Position numbers and translations under genes: made by a program. From Nitrincola tapanii (GTDB taxonomy: Bacteria > Pseudomonadota > Gammaproteobacteria > Pseudomonadales > Balneatricaceae), in NCBI RefSeq assembly GCF_008368715.1, contig NZ_SMRS01000007.1:183043-247042 (forward strand): a stretch of 64,000 nt of DNA, in the 5' to 3' direction. Shown here one piece after another: positions 1-10,176 of this stretch. Below the pieces are notes generated by a model. It saw only the letters and a program-made list of their open reading frames with translations, was not told the DNA's origin and did no database searches. Numbering within the stretch: position 1 is the stretch's first letter; each line of letters opens with the position of its first letter.

Positions 1-2890
1 AATCACTGACCGGCACACAGGCACAGAAGAGGTTACGATCACCGTAGACGTTATCGATACGGTTCACGCTCGGCCAAACCTTAGCCTCTTTTAACCAATC
101 CGCCGGGAAGGCCGCCTGTTCGCGGGTATAAGGACGCGTCCAGTTCGGGTCCATCAGGTCCGCTTGGGTGTGCGGCGCATGTTTTAACGGATTATTTTCA
201 GCATCGATCTCACCGTTTTCGACAGCGGCGATTTCAGCACGTATCTGAATCATCGCTTGAATAAAACGATCCAATTCAGCTTTCGGCTCCGATTCGGTGG
301 GTTCAATCATCAGGGTGCCGGGCACAGGGAAGGACATGGTGGGTGCGTGAAAACCAAAATCCATCAAACGCTTGGCCACATCTTCTTCGCTAATCCCGGT
401 GCGCTCTTTCAGCGGACGCAGATCAATAATGCACTCATGGGCGACACGGCCATTACGACCTGTATAGAGTATAGGGTAGTGTTCGCTCAAGCTCTGGGCA
501 ACATAGTTGGCGTTGAGAATTGCCACCTGAGTCGCTTGTCGCAGTCCGGCTGCACCCATCAAGGCGATATACACCCAGCTGATGGCGAGAATGCTTGCAC
601 TGCCCCAAGGCGCCGCTGAAACAGCGCCGTTTTCTGGGTTGTCATTATTAACGGCAATCACCGGATGGTTCGCAACATGAGGAATCAGGTGCGCTTTAAT
701 CCCGATGGGCCCCATGCCTGGGCCACCGCCGCCATGTGGAATACAGAAGGTTTTATGCAGGTTCATATGGGAGACATCGGCGCCGATCGCGGCTGGCAGG
801 CTGAGGCCGACCTGAGCGTTGAGGTTGGCACCGTCCATATACACCTGGCCACCATGTTGATGAATGATCTCACAGATCTCAACGATCTCTTCTTCAAAAA
901 CACCGTGGGTGGAAGGGTAGGTAATCATCAAGCAGGCGAGGTCTTCAGCATGCGCATCGGCCTTGGCACGTAGATCCGCAACATCTACGTTGCCTTCGGC
1001 ATCACAATCCACCAGCACCACTTGCATATCGACCATGGAGGCCGTTGCTGGGTTGGTGCCATGGGCTGAAGTTGGAATCAGGCAGACATTACGATGGCCT
1101 TGACCCTGAGCTTTAAGATAATTACGAATCGCCAAGAGGCCCGCATATTCACCCTGAGCGCCTGAGTTGGGCTGCATACAGATGGCATCAAAGCCCGTGA
1201 CGGCTTTCAGCATCTCTTCCAGCTCCTGAAGCATCTGCTGATAACCCGCAGCCTGTTCTAGGGGGGCAAAAGGATGCATATTGGCCAGCTCCGGCCAGGT
1301 CACTGGAATCATCTCGGCGGTGGCATTCAGCTTCATGGTGCAAGAGCCGAGCGGAATCATGCTGTGCGCCAGAGAGATGTCCTTATTTTCCAAGCGTTTT
1401 AAATAACGCAGCATCTCAGTTTCACTGTGGTGGGTGTTAAACACCGGATGCGTCAGGATCGCTTGCTCACGTAAGAGTTCAGCCGGCAGTGCTGAGGTTC
1501 CGGCTTGGCATAAGGCTTGATCGAGGGCGTCGAGATCGGGTTGAGCCGAGCCGGGTAGTAGGATTGACCAGAGGGTTTCGATTTCAGCACGTGTTGTGCG
1601 TTCATCACAGCTGATCCCCAGCTGCTCAGTGCCGAGAGCACGCAGATTGATGCCAGCTTGCGCGGCACGGGCGAGCAGTTGATCGCGTTGTGCCCCTAGA
1701 TTCAGCGTCAGGGTATCAAACCAGTAGGTGTTGTTGACTTCGATACCGCCCTGGCGTAATCCCGCGGCTAACAAAGAGGTCAGACGATGGATGCGCGAGG
1801 CGATGGTGTGCAGCCCCTGCGGGCCATGATAGACCGCATAAAAAGCCGCCATATTGGCCAGTAGTGCCTGAGCGGTACAGATATTAGAGGTGGCTTTTTC
1901 ACGACGAATATGTTGCTCGCGGGTTTGCATCGCCATACGCAGCGCGGTTTTTCCTCGGGCATCCACGGACACACCGATAATGCGACCTGGAACCGAACGT
2001 TTAAATTCATCGCGTGTGGCAAAGAAAGCCGCGGCTGGACCACCATAGCCCATGGGGACACCAAAACGTTGTGAGGAGCCGAAGACGACATCCGCACCCA
2101 AGTCGCCTGGAGATTTTAACAGCACCAGCGCCATCAGATCGGCGGCGGCACAGAAAAGGGCTTTTTTAGCATGAGCTTTGTGGATTAACTCCGCATAGTT
2201 TTCGATCTCGCCTTGGGTATTGGGATACTGCACCAGCACACCAAAGCACTCTACCTGATCGATCAACTCTGCGACCTTACCCACCACCACTTCGATCCCT
2301 AAGGGTTCCGCGCGGGTTTGAATCACGCTGATGTTCTGTGGGTGCAACTGTTCATCCACCAAAAACACCTGAGCTTTTTTGGCTTTGGACATGCGTTTAC
2401 ACAGTGTCATGGCTTCCGCGGCCGCCGTCGCTTCATCCAGCAGAGAGGCGTTTGCCAGATCTAATCCGGTCAGATCCAGAATCATCTGTTGGAATGTCAG
2501 CAGGCCCTCTAAACGCCCTTGCGAGATTTCGGGCTGATAGGGGGTGTAAGCGGTATACCAGCCTGGATTTTCCAAAACATTACGCAGGATGACATTGGGC
2601 ACAATCACGTCATAAAAACCCATGCCGATCATCGAGCGCTTCAGCTGGTTTTTTTGCATCATGCCTTTTAGACGCTCCAGGACTTCCGTTTCAGAGGCCG
2701 AGCTTGCCAGCGTTAGAGGCTGGTCAATACGAATACTCGCAGGTAGCGTTTTTTCTGTCAGAGCATCCAAAGAATCCAGTCCCAGCTTGGCCAGCATAGC
2801 GTGCTGTTCTTCCAGAGAGGGACCGATGTGGCGTTCTAAAAAAGCATCATGCTGCTCAAGTTGCTGCAGCGAAGGCAAGGTGTGGCTCAT
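1..2890 (-). CDS. gcvP: Glycine dehydrogenase (decarboxylating), P-protein; 3' end cut by window
   Basis: P-protein of the glycine cleavage system. It decarboxylates glycine with pyridoxal phosphate and passes the aminomethyl group to lipoyl-GcvH. The minus-strand frame is open from an ATG at 2890 to the window edge (963 codons), close to the usual ~955-965 residues, so only a few C-terminal residues are missing. The PLP-lysine motif [19 protein letters not shown] is readable near base 750, with the lysine at about residue 713. The last visible residues include [16 protein letters not shown], which matches the normal C-terminus. An AGGA Shine-Dalgarno precedes the ATG. gcvT and gcvH are not upstream: the next gene is an anion transporter, so gcvP is either transcribed alone or followed by gcv genes outside the window. 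Very confident. Confidence 0.97.
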   Translation of the reverse strand, partial: MSHTLPSLQQLEQHDAFLERHIGPSLEEQHAMLAKLGLDSLDALTEKTLPASIRIDQPLTLASSASETEVLERLKGMMQKNQLKRSMIGMGFYDVIVPNVILRNVLENPGWYTAYTPYQPEISQGRLEGLLTFQQMILDLTGLDLANASLLDEATAAAEAMTLCKRMSKAKKAQVFLVDEQLHPQNISVIQTRAEPLGIEVVVGKVAELIDQVECFGVLVQYPNTQGEIENYAELIHKAHAKKALFCAAADLMALVLLKSPGDLGADVVFGSSQRFGVPMGYGGPAAAFFATRDEFKRSVPGRIIGVSVDARGKTALRMAMQTREQHIRREKATSNICTAQALLANMAAFYAVYHGPQGLHTIASRIHRLTSLLAAGLRQGGIEVNNTYWFDTLTLNLGAQRDQLLARAAQAGINLRALGTEQLGISCDERTTRAEIETLWSILLPGSAQPDLDALDQALCQAGTSALPAELLREQAILTHPVFNTHHSETEMLRYLKRLENKDISLAHSMIPLGSCTMKLNATAEMIPVTWPELANMHPFAPLEQAAGYQQMLQELEEMLKAVTGFDAICMQPNSGAQGEYAGLLAIRNYLKAQGQGHRNVCLIPTSAHGTNPATASMVDMQVVLVDCDAEGNVDVADLRAKADAHAEDLACLMITYPSTHGVFEEEIVEICEIIHQHGGQVYMDGANLNAQVGLSLPAAIGADVSHMNLHKTFCIPHGGGGPGMGPIGIKAHLIPHVANHPVIAVNNDNPENGAVSAAPWGSASILAISWVYIALMGAAGLRQATQVAILNANYVAQSLSEHYPILYTGRNGRVAHECIIDLRPLKERTGISEEDVAKRLMDFGFHAPTMSFPVPGTLMIEPTESEPKAELDRFIQAMIQIRAEIAAVENGEIDAENNPLKHAPHTQADLMDPNWTRPYTREQAAFPADWLKEAKVWPSVNRIDNVYGDRNLFCACVPVSD

Positions 2891-2915
2891 GCGTGAGAAG
2901 TCCTGCAAGGGTTGG

Positions 2916-2940
2916 AAGGCGGCCTAGTCTAAGCCGCCTT
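2916..2940 (-). promoter_or_regulatory. GC-rich hairpin in the gcvP 5' leader
   Basis: AAGGCGGC at 2916-2923 pairs with GCCGCCTT at 2933-2940, an 8-bp stem with a 9-nt loop, 26 nt upstream of the gcvP start. There is no U-tract on either side, so it is not a standard terminator. A TTAAAAT box that could be a -10 lies just upstream in the gcvP sense (about 2960), which would put the hairpin in the mRNA leader. Its role is unknown. Confidence 0.4.
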
Positions 2941-3034
2941 AATCACAAAAACTGTCGCGCATTTTAACCGTTTTTAGTACCTCTGTGGGTGAAATTTACA
3001 CAGAAGCACTGGGCTGAGTTTGAACTAAGTCGCG

Positions 3035-4600
3035 TTAGCGTAATGCGGCTTTCATACTGGTAAAGATAATTTCATCACGTAGGTTAGGGGTGTTCATCTG
3101 CAATAACTGCTCACGGATTTCCGGGGTGGCAACAACACGAGGGCGAATACGTTTTTGATGCAGACGGGCAATCATATCATCCAGCGTGAAGATGGCGGTG
3201 AGGTCCATAAAATCGACCTTGCGGCAATCAAAGACGATATCGTGGGTGCCCATCACCTGGTCAACTGTCTCGATACGATCCAGCATATGGCTGGTGGAGC
3301 CAAAAAACAGCGGGCCTTTCACATTCACTACACGCACCCCAGGGCCGACCTTCTCGATCTGGTGAGAATGGTGGCCACTGCCATCACTAAAACTGATATC
3401 AGCTTCTTTGGCGACGCGCCAGGTGAGTAAGCCCATCGCCAGCACCACCCCAACACCGACGGCCATCACTAGATCAACCAGTACGGTTAAGATAAACACG
3501 GTACCCATAATCAAGGTTTCTGGGCGGGGCGCGGTTTTCAACAGACGCAATAAGCGGTAATCCAGAATATCGATGCCCACCTTAATAAGAATACCAGCCA
3601 AGACAGCGAGAGGAATTTGTGCGGCTAAAGGTGCTAGACCGAGAAGGAGGGTTAAAAGAAAGAGGCCATGCACCACACCGCTGACACGAGTTTGACCTCC
3701 CGCATTCACATTCACCACCGTACGCATGGTGGCGCCCGCTCCAGGCAGGCCGCCAATAAAGGCACAGAGCATATTGCCCAGCCCCTGACCAATCAGTTCA
3801 CGATTCGGCTGATGGCGTGTTTGGGTAATTGAATCGGCCACTAGGGAGGTGAGAAGACTGTCAATACTGCCGAGTAGAGCCAGTGTCACGCCTAGGGTGA
3901 TGATGAGGCTCCACTGCTCTAGCGTGAAATGGGGTAAATGAAACTCCGGTAGGCCGGTTGGGATATGACCGATCACGGGTACATCAAAGCCCATTAATAC
4001 AGAGATGAGTGTACAGAGGATTAAGGCTAACAGGGGCGATGGAATAAAACGGCTGATCCGTATTGGGGTTAAAAACACCAGCGTCAGGGTCAGTGCACCT
4101 AAGAAAAACGCCTGCATATTAAACGCCGCCAGCGTTTGCCCCATCTGACTGATGGCATATAAGGGTGAGGAGGGCGTGCTGGCACCAATCAAGGGCGCGA
4201 GCTGCAAGAGAATGATGATAGCGCCGATTCCAGACATAAAACCGGAAATCACGGGATAGGGGATAAAACGAACTAACCCCCCCGTTTTCATTAAGCCCAA
4301 AATAATTTGTACTACACCACCGACCAGCACCACGGCAAGAGCCATCTGAAAATTGCCGCCAAAAGTGGCCAGCGCCGAGGCAAAAACAACGGTCATAGGC
4401 CCCGTTGGCCCGGAGATCTGCACACGTGTGCCGCCAAAAATAGCTGCCATTAGTCCCAGGGCAATCGCACCGTATAGGCCGGCGGCGGCCCCGGCACCTG
4501 AGGCCACGCCAAAGGCTAGAGCAAGGGGAAGGGCAACGATGCCGGCAGTGAGTCCGCCAAACAGATCGCCTTTTAATAGGTTGATAGGGTAGGCCTTCAT
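3035..4600 (-). CDS. SulP-family anion permease with C-terminal STAS domain
   Basis: Inner-membrane anion transporter of the SulP (SLC26) family, 521 residues. The N-terminal ~390 residues are a string of hydrophobic segments with family-typical stretches such as SGPTGPMTVVFASALATF and GLPGAGATMRTVVNVNAGG. A STAS domain follows (about 410-515; VNVKGPLFFGSTSHML, then FDCRKVDFMDLTAIFTLDDM). Family members carry sulfate, bicarbonate or dicarboxylates, and the substrate cannot be read from sequence. ATG at 4600 is chosen over the TTG at 4603 because a GGAG motif sits about 7 nt upstream. It is monocistronic or cotranscribed with gcvP, 144 nt downstream. No carbonic anhydrase gene is adjacent, so a bicarbonate role is only a guess. 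Confidence 0.9.
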   Translation of the reverse strand: MKAYPINLLKGDLFGGLTAGIVALPLALAFGVASGAGAAAGLYGAIALGLMAAIFGGTRVQISGPTGPMTVVFASALATFGGNFQMALAVVLVGGVVQIILGLMKTGGLVRFIPYPVISGFMSGIGAIIILLQLAPLIGASTPSSPLYAISQMGQTLAAFNMQAFFLGALTLTLVFLTPIRISRFIPSPLLALILCTLISVLMGFDVPVIGHIPTGLPEFHLPHFTLEQWSLIITLGVTLALLGSIDSLLTSLVADSITQTRHQPNRELIGQGLGNMLCAFIGGLPGAGATMRTVVNVNAGGQTRVSGVVHGLFLLTLLLGLAPLAAQIPLAVLAGILIKVGIDILDYRLLRLLKTAPRPETLIMGTVFILTVLVDLVMAVGVGVVLAMGLLTWRVAKEADISFSDGSGHHSHQIEKVGPGVRVVNVKGPLFFGSTSHMLDRIETVDQVMGTHDIVFDCRKVDFMDLTAIFTLDDMIARLHQKRIRPRVVATPEIREQLLQMNTPNLRDEIIFTSMKAALR

Positions 4601-4710
4601 CAATCAGCTCCGTCCTTTTTTATTCTTGTTGAATGGCTTAGGGGCGGATCTACCTTAAAAGAAGAGCACAGTGCTAGGCAAGCATAAACCTTGAATCTTC
4701 AGGCTGTTAC

Positions 4711-4738
4711 TGAGGTCGCCATTTCATGGCAGACCTCA
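4711..4738. terminator. Hairpin after the copper-receptor gene
   Basis: TGAGGTC-GCCAT pairs with ATGGC-(A)-GACCTCA around a 3-nt TTC loop: a 12-bp stem with one bulged A, just beyond the stop of the TonB receptor gene. No U-run follows, so it is a weak or RNA-stabilising terminator. Confidence 0.4.
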
Positions 4739-4749
4739 CACACCCGTTT

Positions 4750-6753
4750 TTAGAACCTCGCCGTGAACTTGATCCATCCAGATCGACCTGGCTCATTCAC
4801 TTGCGTGTTGTTTCCAAACACATCCTCTCGATTGAGGTGGTTTGCGTAGGTTTTATCAAATAGGTTATTCACACCGGCACTGAGAATCAGAGCTGAGTTT
4901 AACTCATAGGCCAGGTGAGCATTAATGACATCGTAGCCAGATGTTTTTCTCGGATCCTGACCACCACAGCTCGAGCCTGCTAGACACACCTGATCCTGTT
5001 TCGCTGCAATTAACCAATCCACGCCTGCGGTTAAAGCATCTTGCTGATAAGTTAAACCGAGCGTGACACTTAAGGGGGGAATCTGAGACAGATTGGATTT
5101 ATCATCACGATTTTTGCCTCTGACCCACGCAATTCCCTGACTCAGTTGCCAATTAGGTGTTATCTGCCAAATTAGATCGGCTTCTGCACCGTAGAGTTCA
5201 GCCGTGATATTAGAGTAACGGTTATTTTTTCTGAGAATATAATCGTCAATCCGATTGTAATAACCGGCGAGTGACCAGCTTAGATCCGCTGTTTCTGAGG
5301 CTAAGGCGAGTTCTAACTGATGATGCTTCTCTGGATCTAAGGAAGGGTTACCACGCCAATTACCCGTCGCCATGTAACGCTCTGTTGCATCTGCCGTTCT
5401 AACACTGCGCGATAAGGTTGTTTCAACCCGATACTGCTCATCTAGACTGTGTGTCCATCCCAAGAAACCACTTAGATTATTCTCAGAACTCCTGTTGTTG
5501 GCGTTCACTCCATAGAGATCATTGGGTGTTTGCCCATTCAGCATACCACCCGTGAAAGTCTCATTCGTTCTACCCGCTTTTGCGCGAACATGATCATATC
5601 GAGCACCCGCGTGCAGCAAATCACGCTCTGTCACCAGATGTGTAAGCTGGACAAACACACCTGTTTGCGCTAAATCGACATCAGGCCATTGAATACCTGT
5701 GATGGCATTCATGGCATTAATCGCTGAGGCGTTACGATTATTATTCTGATAATCCACTCCCCATTGAATATCGGTGTTGCTCAAACGACTATCCAACAAC
5801 AACCTTCCGCCCGTGGTATCGGAGTTCGTTGGAGCCCTCATCCGCATTCCAGTTTGATTTCTCAGTGAGAAGTTATCCATTAAATGATCGACTTCGGCAC
5901 GATAGATCTCCGCTCTCACTCGATCGACTACACCACCCTGAGTGACATGATCCAGCTTTAATCGATAGGTCGTTGAATCACTGTAGGGCGAATCCATCCC
6001 AGCACCCGGGAAGAGAACATCTTTTTCATTGGCTTGCTCTACACTCGCTTCCAGCCATGTTGAATCGGCAACCTTGAGACCTGTTAGCAACGCATAGGAT
6101 TCAGATTCAAAGGAAGATCGTATGCTTCTGCCACTGCCATCTTTATAATTTCCAGCATCGGTATGTCCAGCAACAAAACGGACATAACCGTCTTCTGTCC
6201 CTGCCGCTAAATCAGCTGCTAATTGAGTTGTATCGCTATTACCCGTATAGGCAGCTGAGATTTCACCACGTGTTTGTTTGTCAGCCGAGAAAACGGGGCG
6301 TACTCGTTCAAATAACACGGTACCCCCACTTCCTCCAGGTCCATAAATCACGTCACGATTACCTTTAATCAAGGTAACACGATCAAAGGTTGCTGGAGAT
6401 GCGTAAGTAGTCGGAGGGTCCATGCGATTAGGACAAGCTCCATATAAGAAAGCGCCATCTAAGATGACATTGAGCTGATTTTGGCTTTGACCACGGATTA
6501 CCGGATCTATCCCTCTGCCGCCCATTCGAGAACCCGAAACACCGTTAATGGCGCGTAATAGGTCTCCCCCATCACTGGTAGGGGACGCTTGAATGGATTG
6601 AGCCGGTTGAGAAAAAACACCACCACCTAAAGGAATAGGTGCCGTAACTTCAATAGTGTAAGGTGATTGAATTGTCGTTTGAGCGTTAGCAAACGAAGCG
6701 ACTACTGCGCTGACAGCAAGCGCTAAAGGGGTTAATAGCCTGGACGATTTCAT
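4750..6753 (-). CDS. TonB-dependent copper receptor (OprC/NosA type)
   Basis: Outer-membrane beta-barrel receptor, 667 residues, for TonB-driven copper uptake. Residues 1-24 are a signal peptide ending in SFANA. A plug domain follows, with the copper-receptor hallmark LRAINGVSGSRMGGRGIDPV and then GACPNRMDPPT. The C-x3-M in this motif matches the Cys/Met pair that coordinates copper in Pseudomonas OprC (established knowledge). The C-terminus ends SGWIKFTARF, with the aromatic last residue expected of a barrel. The start has a strong AAGGAAAG ribosome site. The next gene upstream on the same strand is another TonB receptor, but a strong terminator lies between, so this gene has its own promoter. 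A 17-bp dyad at 6828-6844 may be its operator. Confidence 0.92.
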   Translation of the reverse strand: MKSSRLLTPLALAVSAVVASFANAQTTIQSPYTIEVTAPIPLGGGVFSQPAQSIQASPTSDGGDLLRAINGVSGSRMGGRGIDPVIRGQSQNQLNVILDGAFLYGACPNRMDPPTTYASPATFDRVTLIKGNRDVIYGPGGSGGTVLFERVRPVFSADKQTRGEISAAYTGNSDTTQLAADLAAGTEDGYVRFVAGHTDAGNYKDGSGRSIRSSFESESYALLTGLKVADSTWLEASVEQANEKDVLFPGAGMDSPYSDSTTYRLKLDHVTQGGVVDRVRAEIYRAEVDHLMDNFSLRNQTGMRMRAPTNSDTTGGRLLLDSRLSNTDIQWGVDYQNNNRNASAINAMNAITGIQWPDVDLAQTGVFVQLTHLVTERDLLHAGARYDHVRAKAGRTNETFTGGMLNGQTPNDLYGVNANNRSSENNLSGFLGWTHSLDEQYRVETTLSRSVRTADATERYMATGNWRGNPSLDPEKHHQLELALASETADLSWSLAGYYNRIDDYILRKNNRYSNITAELYGAEADLIWQITPNWQLSQGIAWVRGKNRDDKSNLSQIPPLSVTLGLTYQQDALTAGVDWLIAAKQDQVCLAGSSCGGQDPRKTSGYDVINAHLAYELNSALILSAGVNNLFDKTYANHLNREDVFGNNTQVNEPGRSGWIKFTARF

Positions 6754-6827
6754 AACATCTTTCCTTGGGTGTACGACTAGTCATGTTGATGGTCGGAAAG
6801 ACTAGATAAAATGCGACTTATATAAAA

Positions 6828-6844
6828 TGTGACATGATGTCGCA
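6828..6844. promoter_or_regulatory. 17-bp dyad upstream of the copper receptor gene
   Basis: TGTGACATGATGTCGCA is almost perfectly symmetric: GACAT-G-ATGTC core with TG/CA ends, and one mismatched pair. It lies about 75 bp upstream of the copper receptor ATG, where a repressor operator would be expected. It does not match textbook Fur or Zur boxes well. A role in metal control is inference. Confidence 0.4.
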
Positions 6845-6895
6845 CCGGTAACGAACTCACTTGCGGTAAGGAGTCGAGAGGTAGGAGCGCTAGGC

Positions 6896-6929
6896 AAAAA
6901 AACACCGCCTCTGCTGAGCAGAAGCGGTG
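6896..6929 (-). terminator. Rho-independent terminator of the FecA-like receptor gene
   Basis: On the minus strand CACCGCTTCTGC pairs with GCAGAGGCGGTG around TCA (12 bp, one wobble), followed directly by seven T. It sits about 50 nt past the stop of the FecA-like gene and separates it from the copper receptor transcript. Confidence 0.85.
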
Positions 6930-6978
6930 CACAAGGGATGAAGTTGAAGGGTCGAGCTTAAGGCCTAGCCTTCTGCGT

Positions 6979-9114
6979 TTAGAAGCGCAGCGTGACACCG
7001 GCCATGACACTGCGAGCCGCGCCTGGGCGAATCCCCTCCTGAATGTCGGCAATGTAGAGTTTATTGGTCAGGTTGCGTCCTTGAATCCACAGGGTGGTAT
7101 CTAGCTGAGTGGGCAAGGTGTAGCTGGCGCGCGCAGAGAGCAGGGTGCGACTCTGGACGCGACCGGCATCGTCTTCGCTTCCTGTCACGTCTAACTCACG
7201 GGTGTTTTCAATGTCGGTGAAGAAAGCACCAAAGTGGCTCCAGGTTGCACTGAGCTGCCAGCCTTGAGCATGTTCAACCCCCAGGGTTAAGCTACCCGCC
7301 CATTCCGGAACTTCAGGAACATGATTACCTTTTAAGGCCCCTTGGCTGAAGCGTGCACGTGTATAGTTCAACGCCGTTTCCGCAAAGAGATTATAGGGGG
7401 AGTCCACAAAAGCATTGGAGTCAAGGCGTAAACCCAGATCTAAGCCACTGATGCGTGAATCGGCCGCATTAATAAAGAGGGCATCCCCAAAGCTATCCAC
7501 ACTATTACGAATTAAGGTGTTTTTAATGCGGTTATGATAGAGCGCCGCATCCAAACTGAGTCCGGTGATGGCTTGGCTGCGAATACCCAGCTGCGAGTTG
7601 ATCCCGGTTTCAGGAATCAGAGGAAAATCTTCGCTGCGTGCCGAGGCGGGAGCGTAGCCGCGATGAATGCCCGCATACACCTCGGTATGATCCCATCCCG
7701 AATAGAGCAGACTCAAGCCGGGTAGGAAAAGTTCGTTGCGTTCTTTTTCGCCGCGCCCTTCCGAACTGCTGCCCGGACGGTATTTGGTGAACATGGCTTG
7801 CTTGAACATTTCATAGCGTAGCCCCGGTGTCAGTGTCCAATCGCCCCAGGTCATTGCATTTTGAGCAAAGGCCGAGAAGGCTTCACCGCGATATTCTACG
7901 AAGCGACCATCACGCGTATAACCCTCGACACCACTGCGTGCAAATACATTGCCACGATTCGAGTGATTCAGTGCTTCGCCTGGGCGCCCAACCGGACGTC
8001 GATCATCAAATTTGTGATCTTCATAACGCACACCGGCCTGAATCTGATGATCTACAGAACCTGAGCTCTGTGGCGTGAACTCGATACGGCTGTCGATGCC
8101 GCGGGTTTCGTAACGGCGATCACGCCCTTCCATCACGCCGTTATTTTCGGGTGAAGTTCCGCGTGTTTGAAAACGTGGGCGATCTAAATCGGTGATGAAT
8201 GCCTGAGTGGACAGACGAGTTTGATCATTGATCTGAAAATTATGTGTCAGATCCAGCTTCGTATAATCCACAGAGATATTGTTAAACTCACGCGCTTGAT
8301 TTAATTGGCGTTTGCTGCGTGGATCTGTTCGGAACTGATCTAGAGATAGGTTGCTTTCATCATAACCCTGGCTGCGTTCACGGAAATGCGTGACGGAGGC
8401 GGCCAGTTCATGCTGGTCATTGACTTGCCATTCAACACCCGCATAAAAATCATTAAATTTATGGCGCTCCACATCAAAGGTGCCGTCGGCTTTTTGCCCT
8501 GTGTAGGCAAAGACCAGGCCGAGATCTCCCTCAGTACGGCGATGCATCAGATGTTGTAACTGATTACCTTGATTCCCTGCACCCAGCTCGACTTTGGTTT
8601 CTGGGGTTAGACTCGGGCGCAAATTACGGAAGTTGATGATGCCATGATTGTTCAGCGGGCCATGCACAATTTGCCCCGCACCCTTTAACACCTCAATGCG
8701 TTCCAAGCGCTGCATGGGCGGCGTGTAGTGAGCCCCTGAATCCAAATAAGCACTGTTATTGATCGGTGTACCATCCTCCAAGAGTAGAACCTTGCGCGAA
8801 CGCCGTGGGGGCGCTCCACGTACACCAATCCCTGAGCGTAAACCTAAAACATCGTCATCGATGGTGCGCACACCGGGCACAAAATCAAACGCATCATGCA
8901 AGCTCAGTGGACGATAAACTTCTAAATCTTCCTGGGTGAGCAGGCTGAAGGCACCCGGCACATCTTCCGAGCTCTCAGGAACCAGACTGCGCACATCCAG
9001 CTCGGGTAAAGTAATTTCTAGAGTGTTGGCCTGCGCCCAAGGCGCCGTGATGGCCAGTGCTAAAGCGAAGCTTAGAGGATGCAGGGGAAAGACTTTACGT
9101 TTGTTAGCAGGCAT
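6979..9114 (-). CDS. TonB-dependent siderophore/ferric citrate receptor (FecA-like)
   Basis: Outer-membrane TonB-dependent receptor, 711 residues. Signal peptide about 1-29 (ending APWAQA), then a TonB-box-like segment, a plug domain (LHDAFDFVPGVRTIDDDV; GIGVRGAPPRRSRKVLLLED; RIEVLKGAGQIVHGPLNNHG), and a long barrel ending GVTLRF. The plug wording resembles FecA-type receptors. No N-terminal STN signalling domain is present and no FecIR sigma/anti-sigma genes are adjacent, so it is a plain transporter. Substrate not determinable; ferric citrate or another ferric chelate is likely. Start supported by AAAGG upstream. I saw no convincing Fur box in 9115-9258. Confidence 0.88.
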   Translation of the reverse strand: MPANKRKVFPLHPLSFALALAITAPWAQANTLEITLPELDVRSLVPESSEDVPGAFSLLTQEDLEVYRPLSLHDAFDFVPGVRTIDDDVLGLRSGIGVRGAPPRRSRKVLLLEDGTPINNSAYLDSGAHYTPPMQRLERIEVLKGAGQIVHGPLNNHGIINFRNLRPSLTPETKVELGAGNQGNQLQHLMHRRTEGDLGLVFAYTGQKADGTFDVERHKFNDFYAGVEWQVNDQHELAASVTHFRERSQGYDESNLSLDQFRTDPRSKRQLNQAREFNNISVDYTKLDLTHNFQINDQTRLSTQAFITDLDRPRFQTRGTSPENNGVMEGRDRRYETRGIDSRIEFTPQSSGSVDHQIQAGVRYEDHKFDDRRPVGRPGEALNHSNRGNVFARSGVEGYTRDGRFVEYRGEAFSAFAQNAMTWGDWTLTPGLRYEMFKQAMFTKYRPGSSSEGRGEKERNELFLPGLSLLYSGWDHTEVYAGIHRGYAPASARSEDFPLIPETGINSQLGIRSQAITGLSLDAALYHNRIKNTLIRNSVDSFGDALFINAADSRISGLDLGLRLDSNAFVDSPYNLFAETALNYTRARFSQGALKGNHVPEVPEWAGSLTLGVEHAQGWQLSATWSHFGAFFTDIENTRELDVTGSEDDAGRVQSRTLLSARASYTLPTQLDTTLWIQGRNLTNKLYIADIQEGIRPGAARSVMAGVTLRF

Positions 9115-9258
9115 AAAAGATTACCTTTTAAAGTGTCTTAGAGTTATGCCAAAAGTTTGTGTGTTCAAGAGGATTTGGGCTAGGGATCAAGGGAGGGAGA
9201 TTGTTGGGTTAATCGGTCTTAGTTCTAATGTACGGTAAATTAGGAGCTTTCGTAGGAT

Positions 9259-10149
9259 TTACCGGACTGTTTGAGTTGAGAGATTGAGGGCGGTTTCTCG
9301 CCAATCATCCGGGACGATAAAAAGACGTTGTTGCTCAGGGCGGTTGGCATCTGGGAAACACGCCAGCTGCTGGGGTGCTTGAAGAGGATGCGCACAAGCC
9401 GCTTGCAGCGCCGCGTAGTCGTGTGGACGCTCGGCTTGGGCGCGCGGTGCGAACCATTCCGAGCGCTCGAGCAGTTGATAGATGCCTGATTGGGGTAGGG
9501 ATGATAGCTGTGCCTGAGGAATCCAGCCTTGATCCTGCAGCCCTGGACGAAAATAACGTCCTTTAAACACGGCACGTGAAAAGGCGGGCTGCAGGTGTTG
9601 GCAACGCAAATAAGCTTGTGTCTGGGGATGCGCTCTGAGCGGCAGTTGATGCTGGCAGATATGGGCATATTTTATATCCAGACGATCCCGTAGATCGGGT
9701 CCGACCCAATTGGCGAGGATGGACTCCTCACCACCGAGGTGGAGATAAAATTTCACCGCCAACTCCTGATGCCACTGCAGTTGCAGATCTTGATCCAGCA
9801 GAATCAGATCCAACTCCCCTAGGGTGATGCCCTTAGAATCGTAAATTTGCAGATTATGACCCAGGAGTTGAAATCTTGGACTTTGCTGTAAATAGAAGTG
9901 CCAGAGCTGCTCAAAATACAGGCCTAAACGGCGATTTGGTTTTTGTGCCAGATGCTCGAGCAAGGCGTGTGGTGCTTGATCCAGTTGCAAGAGTGTGTCT
10001 TGCCAGGCAGGCGATCGATCCGACCAGGCGCTCAGCTGGGGTAGTAGAGCGCCGCAGCGGAAGATCGAAGGCTCTTCGCTGTTGATTGCCCAAGCAAGAT
10101 CTCGCACCACAGGATGCTTTAACTGCGCCAGCAAAGCGTGCCAAGTCAT
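9259..10149 (-). CDS. DUF1853 family protein
   Basis: Soluble protein of 296 residues, recognised by the DUF1853 layout: HPVVRDLAWAINSEEP near the N-terminus, LGLYFEQLWHFYLQ around 95, and GITLGELDLILLDQDL plus WHQELAVKFYLHLGG in the middle. The E/D...E/K pattern of the last two resembles a PD-(D/E)XK nuclease core; that fold is my inference and activity is unknown. It follows dsbB on the same strand with a gap of about 28 nt, so the two may be cotranscribed. Confidence 0.82.
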   Translation of the reverse strand: MTWHALLAQLKHPVVRDLAWAINSEEPSIFRCGALLPQLSAWSDRSPAWQDTLLQLDQAPHALLEHLAQKPNRRLGLYFEQLWHFYLQQSPRFQLLGHNLQIYDSKGITLGELDLILLDQDLQLQWHQELAVKFYLHLGGEESILANWVGPDLRDRLDIKYAHICQHQLPLRAHPQTQAYLRCQHLQPAFSRAVFKGRYFRPGLQDQGWIPQAQLSSLPQSGIYQLLERSEWFAPRAQAERPHDYAALQAACAHPLQAPQQLACFPDANRPEQQRLFIVPDDWRETALNLSTQTVR

Positions 10150-10176
10150 ACACCTACCGCTGAACTGAGTTAGGAT

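Noticed and set aside
257..973. Plus-strand frames in the first kilobase
   Set aside because: They are antisense to gcvP, which is open on the minus strand across the whole stretch and carries the PLP motif.
9115..9258. Fur box upstream of the FecA-like receptor
   Set aside because: Read on both strands, no GATAAT-type array was found.
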